A program made the translations under genes and the position numbers. Below, piece after piece: positions 1 through 9,961 of a stretch of 18,003 nt of DNA; position 1 is the first letter of the stretch; every line of letters begins with the position of its first letter. This stretch comes from Rodentolepis nana (lineage: Eukaryota; Platyhelminthes; Cestoda; Cyclophyllidea; Hymenolepididae). The notes beneath the pieces are model-generated. The model was given only the letters and a program-made list of their open reading frames with translations. It was not told the DNA's origin and searched no databases. Where the stretch lies: the NCBI GenBank assembly GCA_900617975.1, contig UZAE01013844.1:665-18667 (forward strand), read 5' to 3'.

Positions 1-2381
1 ATATTGAAAAAAATAAAGAGAAACCGTCAATTGAAATTTACAACTTTTTACTATCCTCAAATTGAAGGCAATTTTGGCCCTCAATTTTGAAGGCAATCGC
101 AAAATTGTTCCTATGAATTAATAATCCTGAAGTAACATTTGCAGTTCTACAGCCTGATTAGCAGCACACGTTGTGGGATGTTTTAAATTAACAGCGTACC
201 TTTTGGTGTTCAGAGAATTACGTTTATGTGAGGGTAAGTAATTTATGTTGAATTCCGTGTTCCTTCGAGTGTGAAAATAACCTTTAAATCTGCCCGTATC
301 TGTTTTAATGTAGTGAAATATTTGCTTAACACTAATTTCATAAAATTTAAATATCGAATTTGAAATTATATATTCGTTAGGGGGGATTTTTAATCCATGT
401 TTTACATTATCTGTTTGTGGAAAAAATCAAATTGAGATCTCATGGTGTAACATTGCCATTTTCCTACCATTGAAATTTCAATGCTCGTAGCCCAGTGTGC
501 TTTTAACCCAAATAATCATTTCAGAAATGCTCTGAAAAAACTTAAATACTAATGGTTTAAAATTATTGCCATTGATTTAATTTCTAAATATTATTCGAGT
601 TATTGATGGTGCACTCAAATTACATCAGTTGCAATTAAGATTGTCTTCCCAATATTACCATTTCAGAACCGAAATCTATACCTTCAACGGAAGACTGATA
701 TCACTAATCGGCATTTTCCTGCACCATTATTTTGTTCATTTTCCATAAGTTCCTTTGATGAATATTCGTATTGATCATGTCGTGAAGGTGTTTTAAAATT
801 TATGACAAGACTCACTGATAAGTACGGCCTTATGCCCAAAACTATTTTGAAAATTTTCTCCTTGTAATGGTTCTAGGATTATTTACGCTAACTCAAAACT
901 ATTTGGGAAGATTAGAATTAGGATGCGAGAGACTGGCACGAATTTCGACTTCATTTTTAGGCATCTTTTTTGTGATTTCTTTGCTTAGATATGACGTGTT
1001 CGGCAAACCACTAGATATCATTTGCATTTTTTTATTAGATACAAACCCGTTTTAATGGAAAACTGTCTGCCTTAGCTGAAAATTTGTGTACATTTATGAG
1101 CTTTTGGCTAGGCAGATTATATTGGAATTGACATAGAACTAAGTTCGTTTTTAAAATGAAAAATAGTCTAAGACGTTCTTATATGTGAAATTGCCTAGTA
1201 CATCATTGATAGCCTTCTATTCTACTCAAACTGAGATTGNTTAGCAGATGCTACCAAAGATCTCGGTAAAGGGAGCGTTTTACTTGATTTCAAGACATGA
1301 CTCCGTGGCCCATTCTTAATTAATTAGCATACATCTTTATTGGTTATTAGAATGTGCCACCTACTTTAATATATTTGAGTAGAATATTTTAGTACTTCAT
1401 TGAAACAGTGTATATAAATCATTATAAAATAGATTATCTAACATTTCAATGTGAATTTACTACTCATTTACAGGTGATTCCAAAATTTATAATTGAGATG
1501 TGGTCTATTATTCAAAACTAAGTCACGCTTGCAATGAATAAATTTGTGAAATAAATTATATAGACCAATGGGCTATATATCAAAAAAGGAATTGGTAATT
1601 AGTACTTTATAACATTTCCAGTTTTCAAATTAAATAGCTGCAGAGGAGGAAAAATGAATTCGAACTCGAATAACTCTTATTCACGGAACAAATATCTACA
1701 TTTAGGAGGGGTTGAATTGAGGTAATGTGATTGACTGTCTGATTGATTGTCATTAAATGTGGTGTATTCTGGTAGAATAATATTTGAATAATAATTAAAC
1801 TTTATTAAACTAGGAATATAGCGTTGTCATTGCATCGCAAATGAGAATGAAGAGGTCATTGCGTTCGGAAAAATTCTCAACTGCCTATATGGTGTCACGG
1901 TTCCACTGCCGGTAGCGTCCACATATTTTTTTGTACAAAATCACATCATCGTGAATTCAGTTTGACTCTATCGCTAATTGTTACACACTAAGCGAAATAA
2001 ACAAAAAAAAAATAAAAATACACTGACCTGTCAGTTCGAGTCAACATATTCATTCTATACCTTCTTTTAACATGTGAAAAGATAATCAAAGTATTTTGTA
2101 AACTTGAGTTAATATAAGATTGAGTTAAATTGAGCTAAATGGAACATATTGCTAAGAAAAACTGTTTTCATAACATACATTCCAATTCATTGACAGGTAG
2201 AGTACAAAATTAAGCCAACAAAATTTTTGACTTCGTGACGGTCATTAAAGCGTGTTTGTTTAAATTTATCATTGCACTTCATTGAAACATGACAATTATG
2301 ATAAAAGAAGTGGAACATGAATCATAAATTTCATTTCTGAATTCGTCACTTTTACACCAGGTTGTATAGACGCTCACATGA
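1..2381. other. AT-rich stretch without recognisable gene
   Basis: No coding region, RNA gene or transposon protein could be recognised on either strand. A 62-codon open frame at 867-1055 (+) has biased, low-complexity composition and resembles no family I know. A 45-codon open stretch near 1845-1980 (+) lacks a start and convincing splice sites. One ambiguous base (n) lies at 1240. This may be intergenic or intronic host DNA. Confidence 0.5.
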
Positions 2382-2411
2382 TGGAGAACGTGGATGGCAA
2401 ACGACGTCCAG

Positions 2412-2530
2412 TATGAATTATGGAAGGATTTAATTGACAATTTCAATTTTGATGGAGCACAGATCATATTAATCTTAATGGCTGTCACCTTAGTAGAGTG
2501 CATAAACAAGTATTCGCTTGATCGACCCAA
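2412..2530 (+). CDS. Candidate host coding exon, unknown protein
   Basis: Product not recognised. An open stretch runs from 2382 to the stop TGA at 2532-2534; its first ATG is at 2394. The exon could instead begin after the AG at 2410-2411 (a CCAG acceptor), reading YELWKDLIDNFNFDGAQ and then a hydrophobic run containing IILILMAVTLVEC, followed by INKYSLDRPK. A good donor, GTGAGT, starts at 2531, and a pyrimidine-rich acceptor (TTTTCCATTTCAG) ends at 2632, giving a 102-bp intron of a size common in arthropods. Splicing there would add only an Ile before a stop, so this would be the last coding exon. The hydrophobic run could be a short membrane segment. Against it: the open frame is short, no upstream partner exon was found, and the opposite strand is also open here. 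Chance remains quite possible. Confidence 0.3.
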
Positions 2531-2632
2531 GTGAGTTACGCCTCTGCAATTTCATTCATGACACGCATTCATCAAATATGGAGCCCTAACAGATCTAGAG
2601 CATTTGAATGATAATTGTATTTTCCATTTCAG
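2531..2632 (+). other. Possible short intron
   Basis: The segment starts with GTGAGT and ends with a T/C-rich tract plus CAG. At 102 bp it is a plausible arthropod intron. It is linked to the candidate exon just upstream and is supported only by splice-site pattern. Confidence 0.3.
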
Positions 2633-4231
2633 AATATGAAAGTTCAGGCTGAGTAACCCAATGTTGGCAGTGAAAACATTTCAAACAAATTTATCCCCAA
2701 TTATTGGCACGACAATAATAAATAATTGCAAAACATGCATAATGAAAGTCCCGTCTGTCATATTAAACGATCTGATTCCCCTTCGAGGTCCCAACTTTAA
2801 AAGTGGTATTACCTTCCATTTAAATATAACTAATTCACAATTTAAAGAGTACTAAATTTTATCGAGAAAAAATGATTGCCGAAGAAACACAACACTGCCA
2901 AAGTTAAGGATTTGTTAATTTAGAGTTGGAAAAACCGTAATACGAGACAGGATTTTGAAGAAACTACCATGATGCAGACAGGCAGTAGAGTACGAAGTCG
3001 AACCATGAGGTATTGAATCACCCTTAACTTCAGACCTGGCCTTCACATTGATCCCAGATCTTGTTCACGGATATGAGTTCAGAGAAAAATTCGTATTCAG
3101 AATAATACGACTCCAGAAACGGTTTGAATGTCCATCACGATTTCTCTCATTCAAAATTAGTCCCATCGCAATGTGGAGCAAATATTTTCAAAATCAACTC
3201 TACGTTACAAGCGACATATTTCATTAACTAATTTAATGTTAATGCAACGTGTTCCGTTACAACCATCTAGCTGAGAGTGGAGAACTGATTAATTTGAATT
3301 TGGACAACTCATCTTCACTGAGAAAACCAATGCCCTTAAACGGGGCTGGCTTATAAATATATGATAGTTTGAATGGTTAAATAACATTGACAAGGCTGCA
3401 TTCGGTATTGCAAATCCGTTGATTATAAGACAAAATCATTAGTTTTAATTTCAATTGCGTACTGCACTTACGAATAAACTACACATGATAATTAAATCGC
3501 TTTATTTTCCAAAGAAAGATAACAAAAAAATTTAATTAATTAAATCAAATTCTCCTCCCAATTTATCTTCTTAAAGGCTATTGCAAATCTCAACATAATT
3601 AAATTGCATAAACGCCTCAGGATTTGATAAAAATGAATCTTTCCTTTAAACTTAGATTAAGAAAGGTTTTGGTTAATTTTGCTAGTTCGTTGGTCAAATA
3701 GAAACGCATTTATAGCCAAAATATTACAGACTACTAAATAGCAGACAATTACGTTTTACTCATGATGAGCTCAAGTGCGTTCCAATACCATAAATCTGTC
3801 GATGATGCTTGAGTAAACTTAATTATGGGAAGTATTCCTGAATAAAAAATATCGATATTCACTTTCCTGCCATTGAATCATCAATTGGAGTTTTTTGCTC
3901 GTCTTGGAATATGACATATTAAACGAAGAAACTAACACAGTTTCTTGAATTTAGTACATGGTCATCGTCAACCTCTTTATTTTATGAGCATCAGGTCAAT
4001 GCTCGCCTCCAAATTATGAATAAATTGTAGAAATGCAAGTCAATTTAGCTCAAGTGTTTAATGTGGTCTACAAATTTGATATAAGTACTTGAAGAAATTG
4101 AAATTGAAAAGATTTATTCTCGGCATGGGTGACCTCCAGACAGACTTAATATGGAGATTATCCCAAAGCAAAATTATTTTTCCTACATTCAACCAGATGA
4201 ATCTATACAAATAAATACAAAGATGGATAGG
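2633..4231. other. AT-rich stretch without recognisable gene
   Basis: A 64-codon frame at 2661-2855 (+) matches no family I recognise. Part of this stretch could be 3' untranslated sequence if the upstream candidate exon is real. No terminal repeats, tRNA-like folds or transposon protein motifs were noticed. Confidence 0.45.
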
Positions 4232-4620
4232 GAATCGAAAACATGCTTAACAACAACCGGTCGATGTCTTTTCACACAGTGAAGGCCTTAATCAGGAGAG
4301 AATTCAAGAACTCAAGGTGCACCTCATTTAGAGCTCGAACAAAGGAGAAACAGTAGACAGTAACAGTCTCCAAAATAGCCGACTGACAAAGAATCAAAGC
4401 CGTTGCTGAGTTTAGACTACGTACCGGACAGAGCCGTTTAGACTACGTACCGGACACGATTGCTTGGCAAAAAACCCTCACAAGACTACGTACCGGACAC
4501 GATTGCTTGGCAAAACACCTTCCTAGAATTGGGAGTATACACTCAACCTACATGCTCCGTATGTAACCTACAGGAGGAAATGAAGAAGACCCTCCTACTG
4601 CATTTTTAGTCCAATTTCAT
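4232..4620 (+). pseudogene. Non-LTR retroelement ORF2, C-terminal fragment
   Basis: This is the end of a retroelement polyprotein, downstream of RNase H. In shifting frames it reads MSFHTVKALIRREFKNSR, then FRARTKEKQ, then IKAVAEFRLRTG, and finally a knuckle beginning CSVCNLQEEMKK. The same run occurs near 9415-9720. The family's terminal C-x2-C...H-x3-C knuckle, probably nucleic-acid binding, is only partly kept here: the two first Cys remain (PTCSVCNLQEEM) but the final Cys is replaced by a frame ending in TAG. A premature TAG lies in the KEKQ region, and a block containing GACTACGTACCGGACA is present three times, breaking the frame. No RNase H, reverse transcriptase or endonuclease sequence precedes it, so it is a 5'-truncated or fragmented copy. 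Confidence 0.75.
4415..4521 (+). repeat. Local tandem triplication in retroelement fragment
   Basis: The 16-mer GACTACGTACCGGACA occurs at 4415-4430, 4441-4456 and 4484-4499, so the steps are 26 and 43 bp. The second and third copies are also followed by the same CGATTGCTTGGCAAAA. The related copy near 9570-9605 has this segment once, so the duplication arose in this copy. It shifts the coding frame. Confidence 0.9.
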
Positions 4621-5304
4621 CAGATAATTAAAGAAAATTATTTACCAATCTTGTGTGAACAAATGAGTAAAAAATATTAATCTTTCAAGCCAATTATATG
4701 TTATATTATTATCGTCTATATTCCTAGAAGTAACCATCAATTTCCATTCAATAAAGACATTCTTACGCAAACAAAAATGTTTATTTGACTAATCTTGTTT
4801 CATAATTTGTGACTTGGAAACTTTAATGAATTGTCATTCAAATATTTTATGAAATTAACATCGCTTCTCAACGAAAAATAGGTGGATTCCTTTTAGCTCA
4901 CATGAACGGTTATATTCAAAATTATACATTTTATTATATGACTGCATTACAAAAATAGTTTAATGTTACCAACAAATTGCAAAATGCTTTGCTTTTTCAT
5001 TAAAGATTACGAATCGGGTAGATATTCATTGAAATGTTTTGCTGAATCGGCCATATCATGAAGTTAAAATGTGTAGATATGCGAATTTCAGGCAAACGCC
5101 TTTAAAAACGACAAAAATTTATAAACATACACAATGGATTAGAGCAAAACCACTTTATAGGGTGCTTATTCGGCAGCCGTTCAGTTTCAAGGCTGCACTC
5201 CTAGGACGGAATCATATCTTACAAACCATCGATGCCACTAAATATTATGCTCCCAAAAGCCTGACTTGAAGCATAATATGCTACTTGAGCTAGTTAATAT
5301 TTGA
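4621..5304. other. AT-rich stretch without recognisable gene
   Basis: A 76-codon frame at 5039-5269 (+) has an ATG and stop but matches no family I know and has no visible domain. I do not call it a gene. The rest is AT-rich with homopolymer runs and no recognisable element. Confidence 0.4.
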
Positions 5305-5495
5305 AAAATATTAAGTTTATTTTAATAGAATAATCAATTTTTCAATACCCAAGCATCCCTCCAAAATTTGACCAAAGTGAATCAAAAAAGTTGGCAATGG
5401 GTATTTTTTAATCATTTGGTATTTATTTATACTTAAATAAATAAGTAGTGGCAGTGTATTTCATGTGCTTCCGAATGCCTTTGTTGTTGGATCTG
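5305..5495 (+). repeat. Direct repeat, copy 1 of a pair
   Basis: A segment of 191 bp is repeated in the same orientation at 5833-6025. Both copies run from AAAATATTAAG to GTTGTTGGATCTG and share, for example, CAATACCCAAGCATCCCTCC and AATAAGTAGTGGCAGTGTAT. Only a handful of substitutions and one-base indels separate them. Neither copy holds an open frame, and no terminal inverted repeat was noticed. It is an unclassified repeat or a local duplication. Confidence 0.9.
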
Positions 5496-5832
5496 CCCTC
5501 AGACTTCAGCTGGTAGACTTAAATTAATTTGATGTCAAATAGCCCAATAAATGTCTCCATCATTTTTTCATTAATTTTAAAAGCTGGGTCAACGTTTCTC
5601 AATTATCACCTATGTGGTTTAAAGGGAAGATTCGAATTATGGAAAGGTCAAAAGGTAAAGCAAATTTAAAATGAATTCCTTGATGGAGTTTATAAATATT
5701 AGGGAATAAAATGAAATAAATAATTGGAATGAGGGTTAAAAATAGCATATTACTTTTGACCATTTATTGATTCGTAGATTATTTGCTGCTTGCAAAATGA
5801 TGGAACATATATTGGGAAGAATTAATTTCTTC
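5496..5832. other. Spacer between the two direct repeats
   Basis: About 337 bp of AT-rich sequence. Its first 40 bases (CCCTCAGACTTCAGCTGGTA and onward) resemble 17076-17115 in the same orientation, suggesting another dispersed repeat. No gene seen. Confidence 0.5.
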
Positions 5833-6025
5833 AAAATATTAAGCTTATTTTAATAGAATAACCGTTTTTTTCAATACCCAAGCATCCCTCCAAAATTTGA
5901 CCAAAGTGAATCTAAAAAGTGGGCAATGGGTATTTTTTTAATCATTTGGTATTTATTTTTACTTAAATAAATAAGTAGTGGCAGTGTATTTCATGCGCTT
6001 CCGAATGCCTTTGTTGTTGGATCTG
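5833..6025 (+). repeat. Direct repeat, copy 2 of a pair
   Basis: Second copy of the repeat at 5305-5495, 193 bp, in the same orientation and nearly identical. The two copies diverge abruptly after GGATCTG: this one continues TCTTTGTTAAAA while the first continues CCCTCAGACTTC. That defines a shared right edge. Confidence 0.9.
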
Positions 6026-6220
6026 TCTTTGTTAAAATAATGAAGAAATATAATTTTATAATAATAAAAGAAAAAATATAGAAATGAAAAAATTGGTCTT
6101 TTGCATAATCATATGTGTAACATTTCCAAATTGTGTCTCCTTATCCATGCAAAACTATTTACAACGTTAATGTTATCGCATCATTTCCATATCATATTAT
6201 TCAATTTTTTGTTGACGTGG

Positions 6221-6251
6221 GCATAACTAATAAAATATATTATAGTTATGC
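6221..6251. repeat. Imperfect palindrome near repeat edge
   Basis: GCATAACTA at the left and TAGTTATGC at the right form complementary arms around an AT-only centre. The structure lies immediately before the left edge of the long direct repeat starting at about 6253. Function unknown; it may be chance in AT-rich DNA or a remnant of a transposon end. Confidence 0.5.
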
Positions 6252-6252
6252 G

Positions 6253-7538
6253 TTGATTTATGAAAAAAAGACAAGTCATTTTTTAACATATACCACATAC
6301 CTTCAATAATTGTTCAATTAAAATAAGTTGAAATAACATATATTCTCATCCATCCATAACCCTTTAAAGTGCAATTTTACGGATTAGATATAATCATAAT
6401 TTTTAAGAGCCTAAAGAGCATTTACCAGGCCTAATCTACATTTCGAAAGAGCAATTCGTTTTTGCTACTCAAAGTTTGAAATTTGAGTAAATTACTTTTG
6501 TAATGAAGTCATAAAATGAACTGTATACTTTAGAATAAAACCGGTCTTTTGAGCTAAACGAATCCACAAGTTTTCGGAGAGCAGTTATACAGATTTGATG
6601 AAATATAGGAATGACAATTCGTTTGTATATGGATATCTCAATCGAATGACAATTGATGATTTATTATGGGAATATTGACGATTTTAAAATTACATATAAT
6701 TTGCAGGGTAGGTGAATATTTTGGGCTCATTAGTTCACACAAGATTGAGAAGTAATTTACATCAAAGCACGGACGAACTTGCTAGCTAACTATTTAGTTA
6801 GATTCCATTAATTCACTGTACCTTTTTGATCCACTGCTCATATTGTATACTGATATTAAATTCAAGTTCAAATGCCTTAAGCCACAATTAACTTTCAGGG
6901 AATAAATCTTCATTTTTATTTGTTCTAATAAAATAGTAATTTATTTCATGTTGAACAAACTCATTAATTAAGAATCATTTTGCCCGAAACGTTAACATAT
7001 CGCCATAATCGAGTTATAGCTTATTTTGAAAAATCTATAATTTTTATTCAAAATAATTAACAACAGGGTGCGTATTATCGAAATTCATAAATGTATCATT
7101 TATTGAATGTAGTGACCTATCAAGTTTGTTGTTAAAATTATTAACATGCTACTTATATTAACTATGAGTAGTCAAAACCAAACAAGGACATATATACTGC
7201 GCCTGTAAAATAAATGATGCACCAATGGTAGAAATTTTGACCAGACCAATTATCGTTCCGAATTTCACATTTTCCCACTTTTTGAATGAGATTCTCATTG
7301 AGTCAATTTATTTCTCAAATGTGCATTAATTATTAATCGATAAGAAACTGCTGTGTATCCAATGCACCTATAAGACTTTGGCACAACTAAATATCGATAA
7401 CTGTAAAATGGCAATAACTTCAACATTTTGATAGTTGCAATATTAATAAGATTTTGATAAAATCAATCAACGCCATGTTGTAAACATCGACAACGTCTTG
7501 AACTTGGCATGGCGAAAAAGGCATTTTGTGATCAACAA
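6253..7538 (+). repeat. Long direct repeat, copy 1 (with 659-bp extra segment)
   Basis: This segment aligns with 9962-10569 in the same orientation. Homology begins near TTGATTTATG, is interrupted by about 659 bp present only here, resumes at 6993 and ends at GTGATCAACAA (7538). An 84-bp core at 7276-7359 is identical to 10308-10391; the rest differs by scattered substitutions and small indels. No long open frame is conserved between the two copies, so a noncoding repeat family or a duplicated segment is more likely than a gene. No TG...CA ends typical of LTRs were recognised. Confidence 0.85.
6334..7000. mobile_element. 659-bp insertion/deletion bounded by TAACATAT
   Basis: Within the long direct repeat, this copy holds about 659 bp that the copy at 9962-10569 lacks. 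The extra segment is bounded by the 8-bp word TAACATAT at 6334-6341 and 6993-7000; the other copy has CAACATAT once, at 10038-10045. This could be a small transposon with an 8-bp target duplication, as hAT elements make, but I see no terminal inverted repeats. The alternative is loss from the other copy by recombination between the short repeats. Confidence 0.45.
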
Positions 7539-7864
7539 AAATGCATAGGCATAAAAAGCAGTACAGAAAGCTTCACTTAACATACTGGTAGGCCAATCCG
7601 TCAACTATTCTTCCCAATTCAACTATTTCTACCTTGACGCATAACCCGTTTGATTACAGGAATTTTTTGCTTTAACGCTCCTTCTCTCGTTTTCGTCTAG
7701 AGCTCAAATAGAAACTGCTGATATGGCTTAAAACTGAACATTTTTTTGCTAGCTTTTTCGTGCAATGCATATTTCCGCTTATCGTCAATCCCATTTTACG
7801 CTTACACTGACTTTCATTTTGATAATCGAGTATATCTTAGTGGGAAAAATCAACATTTAACATT
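7539..7864. other. Unassigned sequence between repeat and retroelement
   Basis: About 325 bp with no open frame of note and no recognised homology within the window. It separates the right edge of the long direct repeat from the retroelement insertion. Confidence 0.4.
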
Positions 7865-7879
7865 GATAGCGTTTCTCCA

Positions 7880-8240
7880 GCCTTCTTAAGCAGACTTGCA
7901 ACTTGCCGGTATTAAGGTAGAAGGTTTAATGTGTAACCTGGAAATCGAAAGTATTTGAGCTTTTCATTAAAAAGGTTTGCTTCCATGATTGTGAATATGT
8001 CTAATTCATAGGTATGTAGGAATTTCTGGATTTGGATCTTCATGTGCTCTGATATCCCTCCAGCATCCCACTTACGGTTCTCAAGAGGTTGTGATTTGCC
8101 CTGTCGAGAGCTATGTCTCTTATTACTTGCTTCAAGCTCATCACAAAAATTTGAAGTCAAAAACCAAGTAATAGACTTTTTTACCGTATGAATATAAGCT
8201 GTCCGGTGTATACCACGCGGATGTAGATCTATCGCGCACC
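7880..8240 (-). pseudogene. Retroelement ORF2 N-terminus and endonuclease start
   Basis: Reading leftward from about 8240, one frame runs through IDLHPRGIHRTAYIH, then KKSITWFLTSNFCDELEASN, then GKSQPLENRKWDAGGIS, and on to LHTYELDIFTIMEANL and YFRFPGYTLNLLP before a stop at 7912-7914. The WxAGGIS and IMEANL blocks match the start of an APE-type endonuclease. The Glu codon at 7981-7983 is the expected metal-binding residue and is intact here. The related fragment at 14540-15090 has Lys at that place. Past the stop, YRQVAS is still recognisable, so the truncation is by mutation first and by loss of sequence a little further on. Confidence 0.75.
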
Positions 8241-8512
8241 CCTGTCAAAAATATAACACGTAAATGCCAAATAGACAAAATTATATTGTCGTTATTGGCA
8301 GCCAAATAACTCAATGGCTGCAATCCAGGCAATTTATATTTGAACATTTGTTATCCAGAGAAAACCGCATTTACCCATTAAAACTGATTACTTGAACCTC
8401 GATTGGAAATTATTTTTTGCACATAGTACATTTAGGTTGACTCGCACACCGTATAACGAAAGACTCCGCACCAGTGTATAGTTTTAATTATTTGCCATTA
8501 AAAGCAGTGAAG
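8241..8512 (-). mobile_element. Retroelement 5' leader region
   Basis: This stretch upstream (minus strand) of the endonuclease aligns with about 15075-15343. Shared blocks include TTGGCAGCCAAATAA, GAGAAAACCGCA, and the run from CTCCGCACCAGTGTA to AAAGCAGTGA(A/G)GGCA, given as plus-strand sequence. Homology stops at GGCA in both copies, which suggests the true 5' terminus of the element. An open frame at 8141-8347 (-) crosses it but is not conserved in the other copy. Confidence 0.6.
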
Positions 8513-9761
8513 GCACGCAACCTATCATTACGACTAATTACTGGAGGGATAAAATCAACACCCATTGATGTAATGTTCCTAGTTACAGGAAGCACCACAA
8601 TATATTCCCTTATCACAGAAAAGGCCTTGATCCTCTATGAGAAGCTACTGCGCATTCCCATGGATAAATTCTTTAGCAACTATGAGAATATACCAAGACA
8701 TCTGAAAACGCAATTTGGTCTAATACAGAAAGCCATGGAACTGAAGCAAGCATCACAAATCGATGATAAACCAAAAAGCCTCTCTCTCCCCATGAACCCA
8801 TTAGCAGACACTGATGTAGTATGTTGCACCCAACTGCTTGACTTCTTCAGAAAATCAAACATTATCCAGAACGAATGCGCTCACTGGCCCATGGGACAAT
8901 CAATGTCAACTAATCTGGTGATCAATGGTGCCAAATATTCACTGATGGGTCATACATAGAAAACCAAGCAAACGTTGGTGCAGGTGTCTATTCTAAACTC
9001 TTCCCTTTCTACGCAGCAGTGGGTCATAATAGATCCGCTTTTGAAGGTAAAATAGAGGCCATTAGGATAGCGCTATGGCAATTACGTTCCCTGGATACGA
9101 AATGCACCAAAGCGGTGATACTTTCGGACTCACAGTCAGCAATAAACTCAAGCGGTGATACTTTCGGACTCACAGTCAGCATAAACTCAATTTGATACTT
9201 TCGGACTCACAGTCAGCAATAAACTCAATTGATAAACAGAGTGACACCCAAAAAAGCTAAGATAAAGGAATTTCGAAAAATCTATGAGCTGCTGAGAGAG
9301 AAAACAAAACAGTGGTCCTACAATGGATTCCTGGTCATTGTGGCATTAATGGCAATGAGCTTGCTTACACACTTGCCAAGAAGGGGACAACGATTTTGCA
9401 ATGCATGGACCGGCCGATGTCTTTCCACACAATGAAGACCTTAATCAGGAGAGAATTCCATACCTCAAGGTGAAACGAAATTAAAGCTCGAACAAAGGAG
9501 AAACATTGGACAGTGCCACTCTCCGACATACCCGACTGGCCAAGAATCGAAGCCGTTGCTGTGTTTTAACTACGTACCGGACACGATTGCTTGGCAAAAC
9601 ACCTTCACAGATTGAGAGTATACACTCAACCCACATGCCCTCTATGTAACCTACAGGAGTAAATGGAGAAGACCCACCTGATTTGGTGTCCTGCGCTAAA
9701 GGCAAGGACGGAAAGCCAGAGATACTGGGAAGCAAGAAGACAGCTAATGAGGTGCTATTAA
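8513..9761 (+). pseudogene. Retroelement ORF2: RT C-terminus, RNase H and knuckle
   Basis: The product would be the 3' half of a retrotransposon polyprotein acting in target-primed reverse transcription. It opens with LSLRLITGGIKSTPID and LYEKLLRIPMDKFF (C-terminal RT/connection), then LADTDVVCC and LLDFFRKSN. A one-base loss near 8861-8865 shifts the frame. RNase H follows: IFTDGS (Asp codon 8944-8946), GVYSKLFPFYAA, VGHNRSAFEGKIEAIRIA, VILSDSQSAINS (Asp codon 9127-9129) and, after another shift, LQWIPGHCGINGNELAYTLA. The expected catalytic Glu is Lys (9049-9051) and the last Asp is Tyr (9366-9368), so the domain is inactive. The end carries RREF, KARTKEK, a knuckle C-P-L-C...H-L-I-W-C interrupted by TAA at 9660-9662, and a terminal stop at 9759-9761. 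Confidence 0.8.
9111..9227 (+). repeat. Triplicated RNase H active-site segment
   Basis: The segment GATACTTTCGGACTCACAGT, with flanks, occurs at 9111-9150 (40 bp), 9151-9189 (39 bp, one A lost) and 9193-9227. It encodes VILSDSQSAINS, which holds a catalytic Asp of RNase H. The related copy at 17290-17825 has this segment once. The two extra units add 77 bp and shift the reading frame. Confidence 0.95.
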
Positions 9762-9961
9762 TTAACTGCTTTAAATGTACCTCCTCCCTTGGGGGGGAGT
9801 TGAAGTCAAAGATTAAGGGCTAATGATAAATATCATAAAGCCTGCCATTTGAAATAAATGAATACATTTTCAAATTTTGTTTGCTTATCATCTATTTCAT
9901 ATTATTCTATTTAATATCTGACGTTTGGTAGAACTATCTTAACAAATGATATATTTATTTA
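9762..9961 (+). other. Retroelement 3' tail region and spacer
   Basis: After the ORF2 stop comes a short sequence with a run of seven or more G (9790-9797), then GGGCTAATGATAAATATCATAAAG and AT-rich DNA. The 3' end of the element is probably near 9840, but no clear poly(A) or simple tail fixes it. Confidence 0.4.

Larger units (their letters stand above)
7865..9840 (+). mobile_element. Non-LTR retroelement copy with inverted 5' part
   Basis: This is a compound insertion of one element family. 7865-8512 carries, on the minus strand, the 5' leader and endonuclease N-terminus. 8513-9761 carries, on the plus strand, the C-terminal part of the reverse transcriptase, RNase H and the end of ORF2, followed by a short 3' tail region. 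The 5'-most edge of the inverted part meets the interior of the forward part. That is the arrangement expected from twin priming during target-primed reverse transcription. The junction near 8512 coincides with the 5' limit of the related minus-strand copy at 15343. The middle of the element (rest of the endonuclease, most of the reverse transcriptase) is absent. The target-site duplication and poly(A) were not identified with certainty. Confidence 0.7.

Noticed and set aside
867..1055. 62-codon open frame on the plus strand
   Set aside because: Hydrophobic, Leu/Phe/Ile-rich translation typical of AT-rich random sequence; no splice or start context to support it.
1845..1980. Candidate exon on the plus strand
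   Set aside because: Two different frames are partly open, splice sites are weak, and no protein family is suggested.
5039..5269. 76-codon open frame on the plus strand
   Set aside because: No recognisable domain, no conserved copy, and such lengths arise by chance in a window this size; left uncalled.
9481..9735. 84-codon minus-strand frame
   Set aside because: It lies opposite the C-terminal knuckle region of the plus-strand retroelement, whose protein blocks are recognisable.
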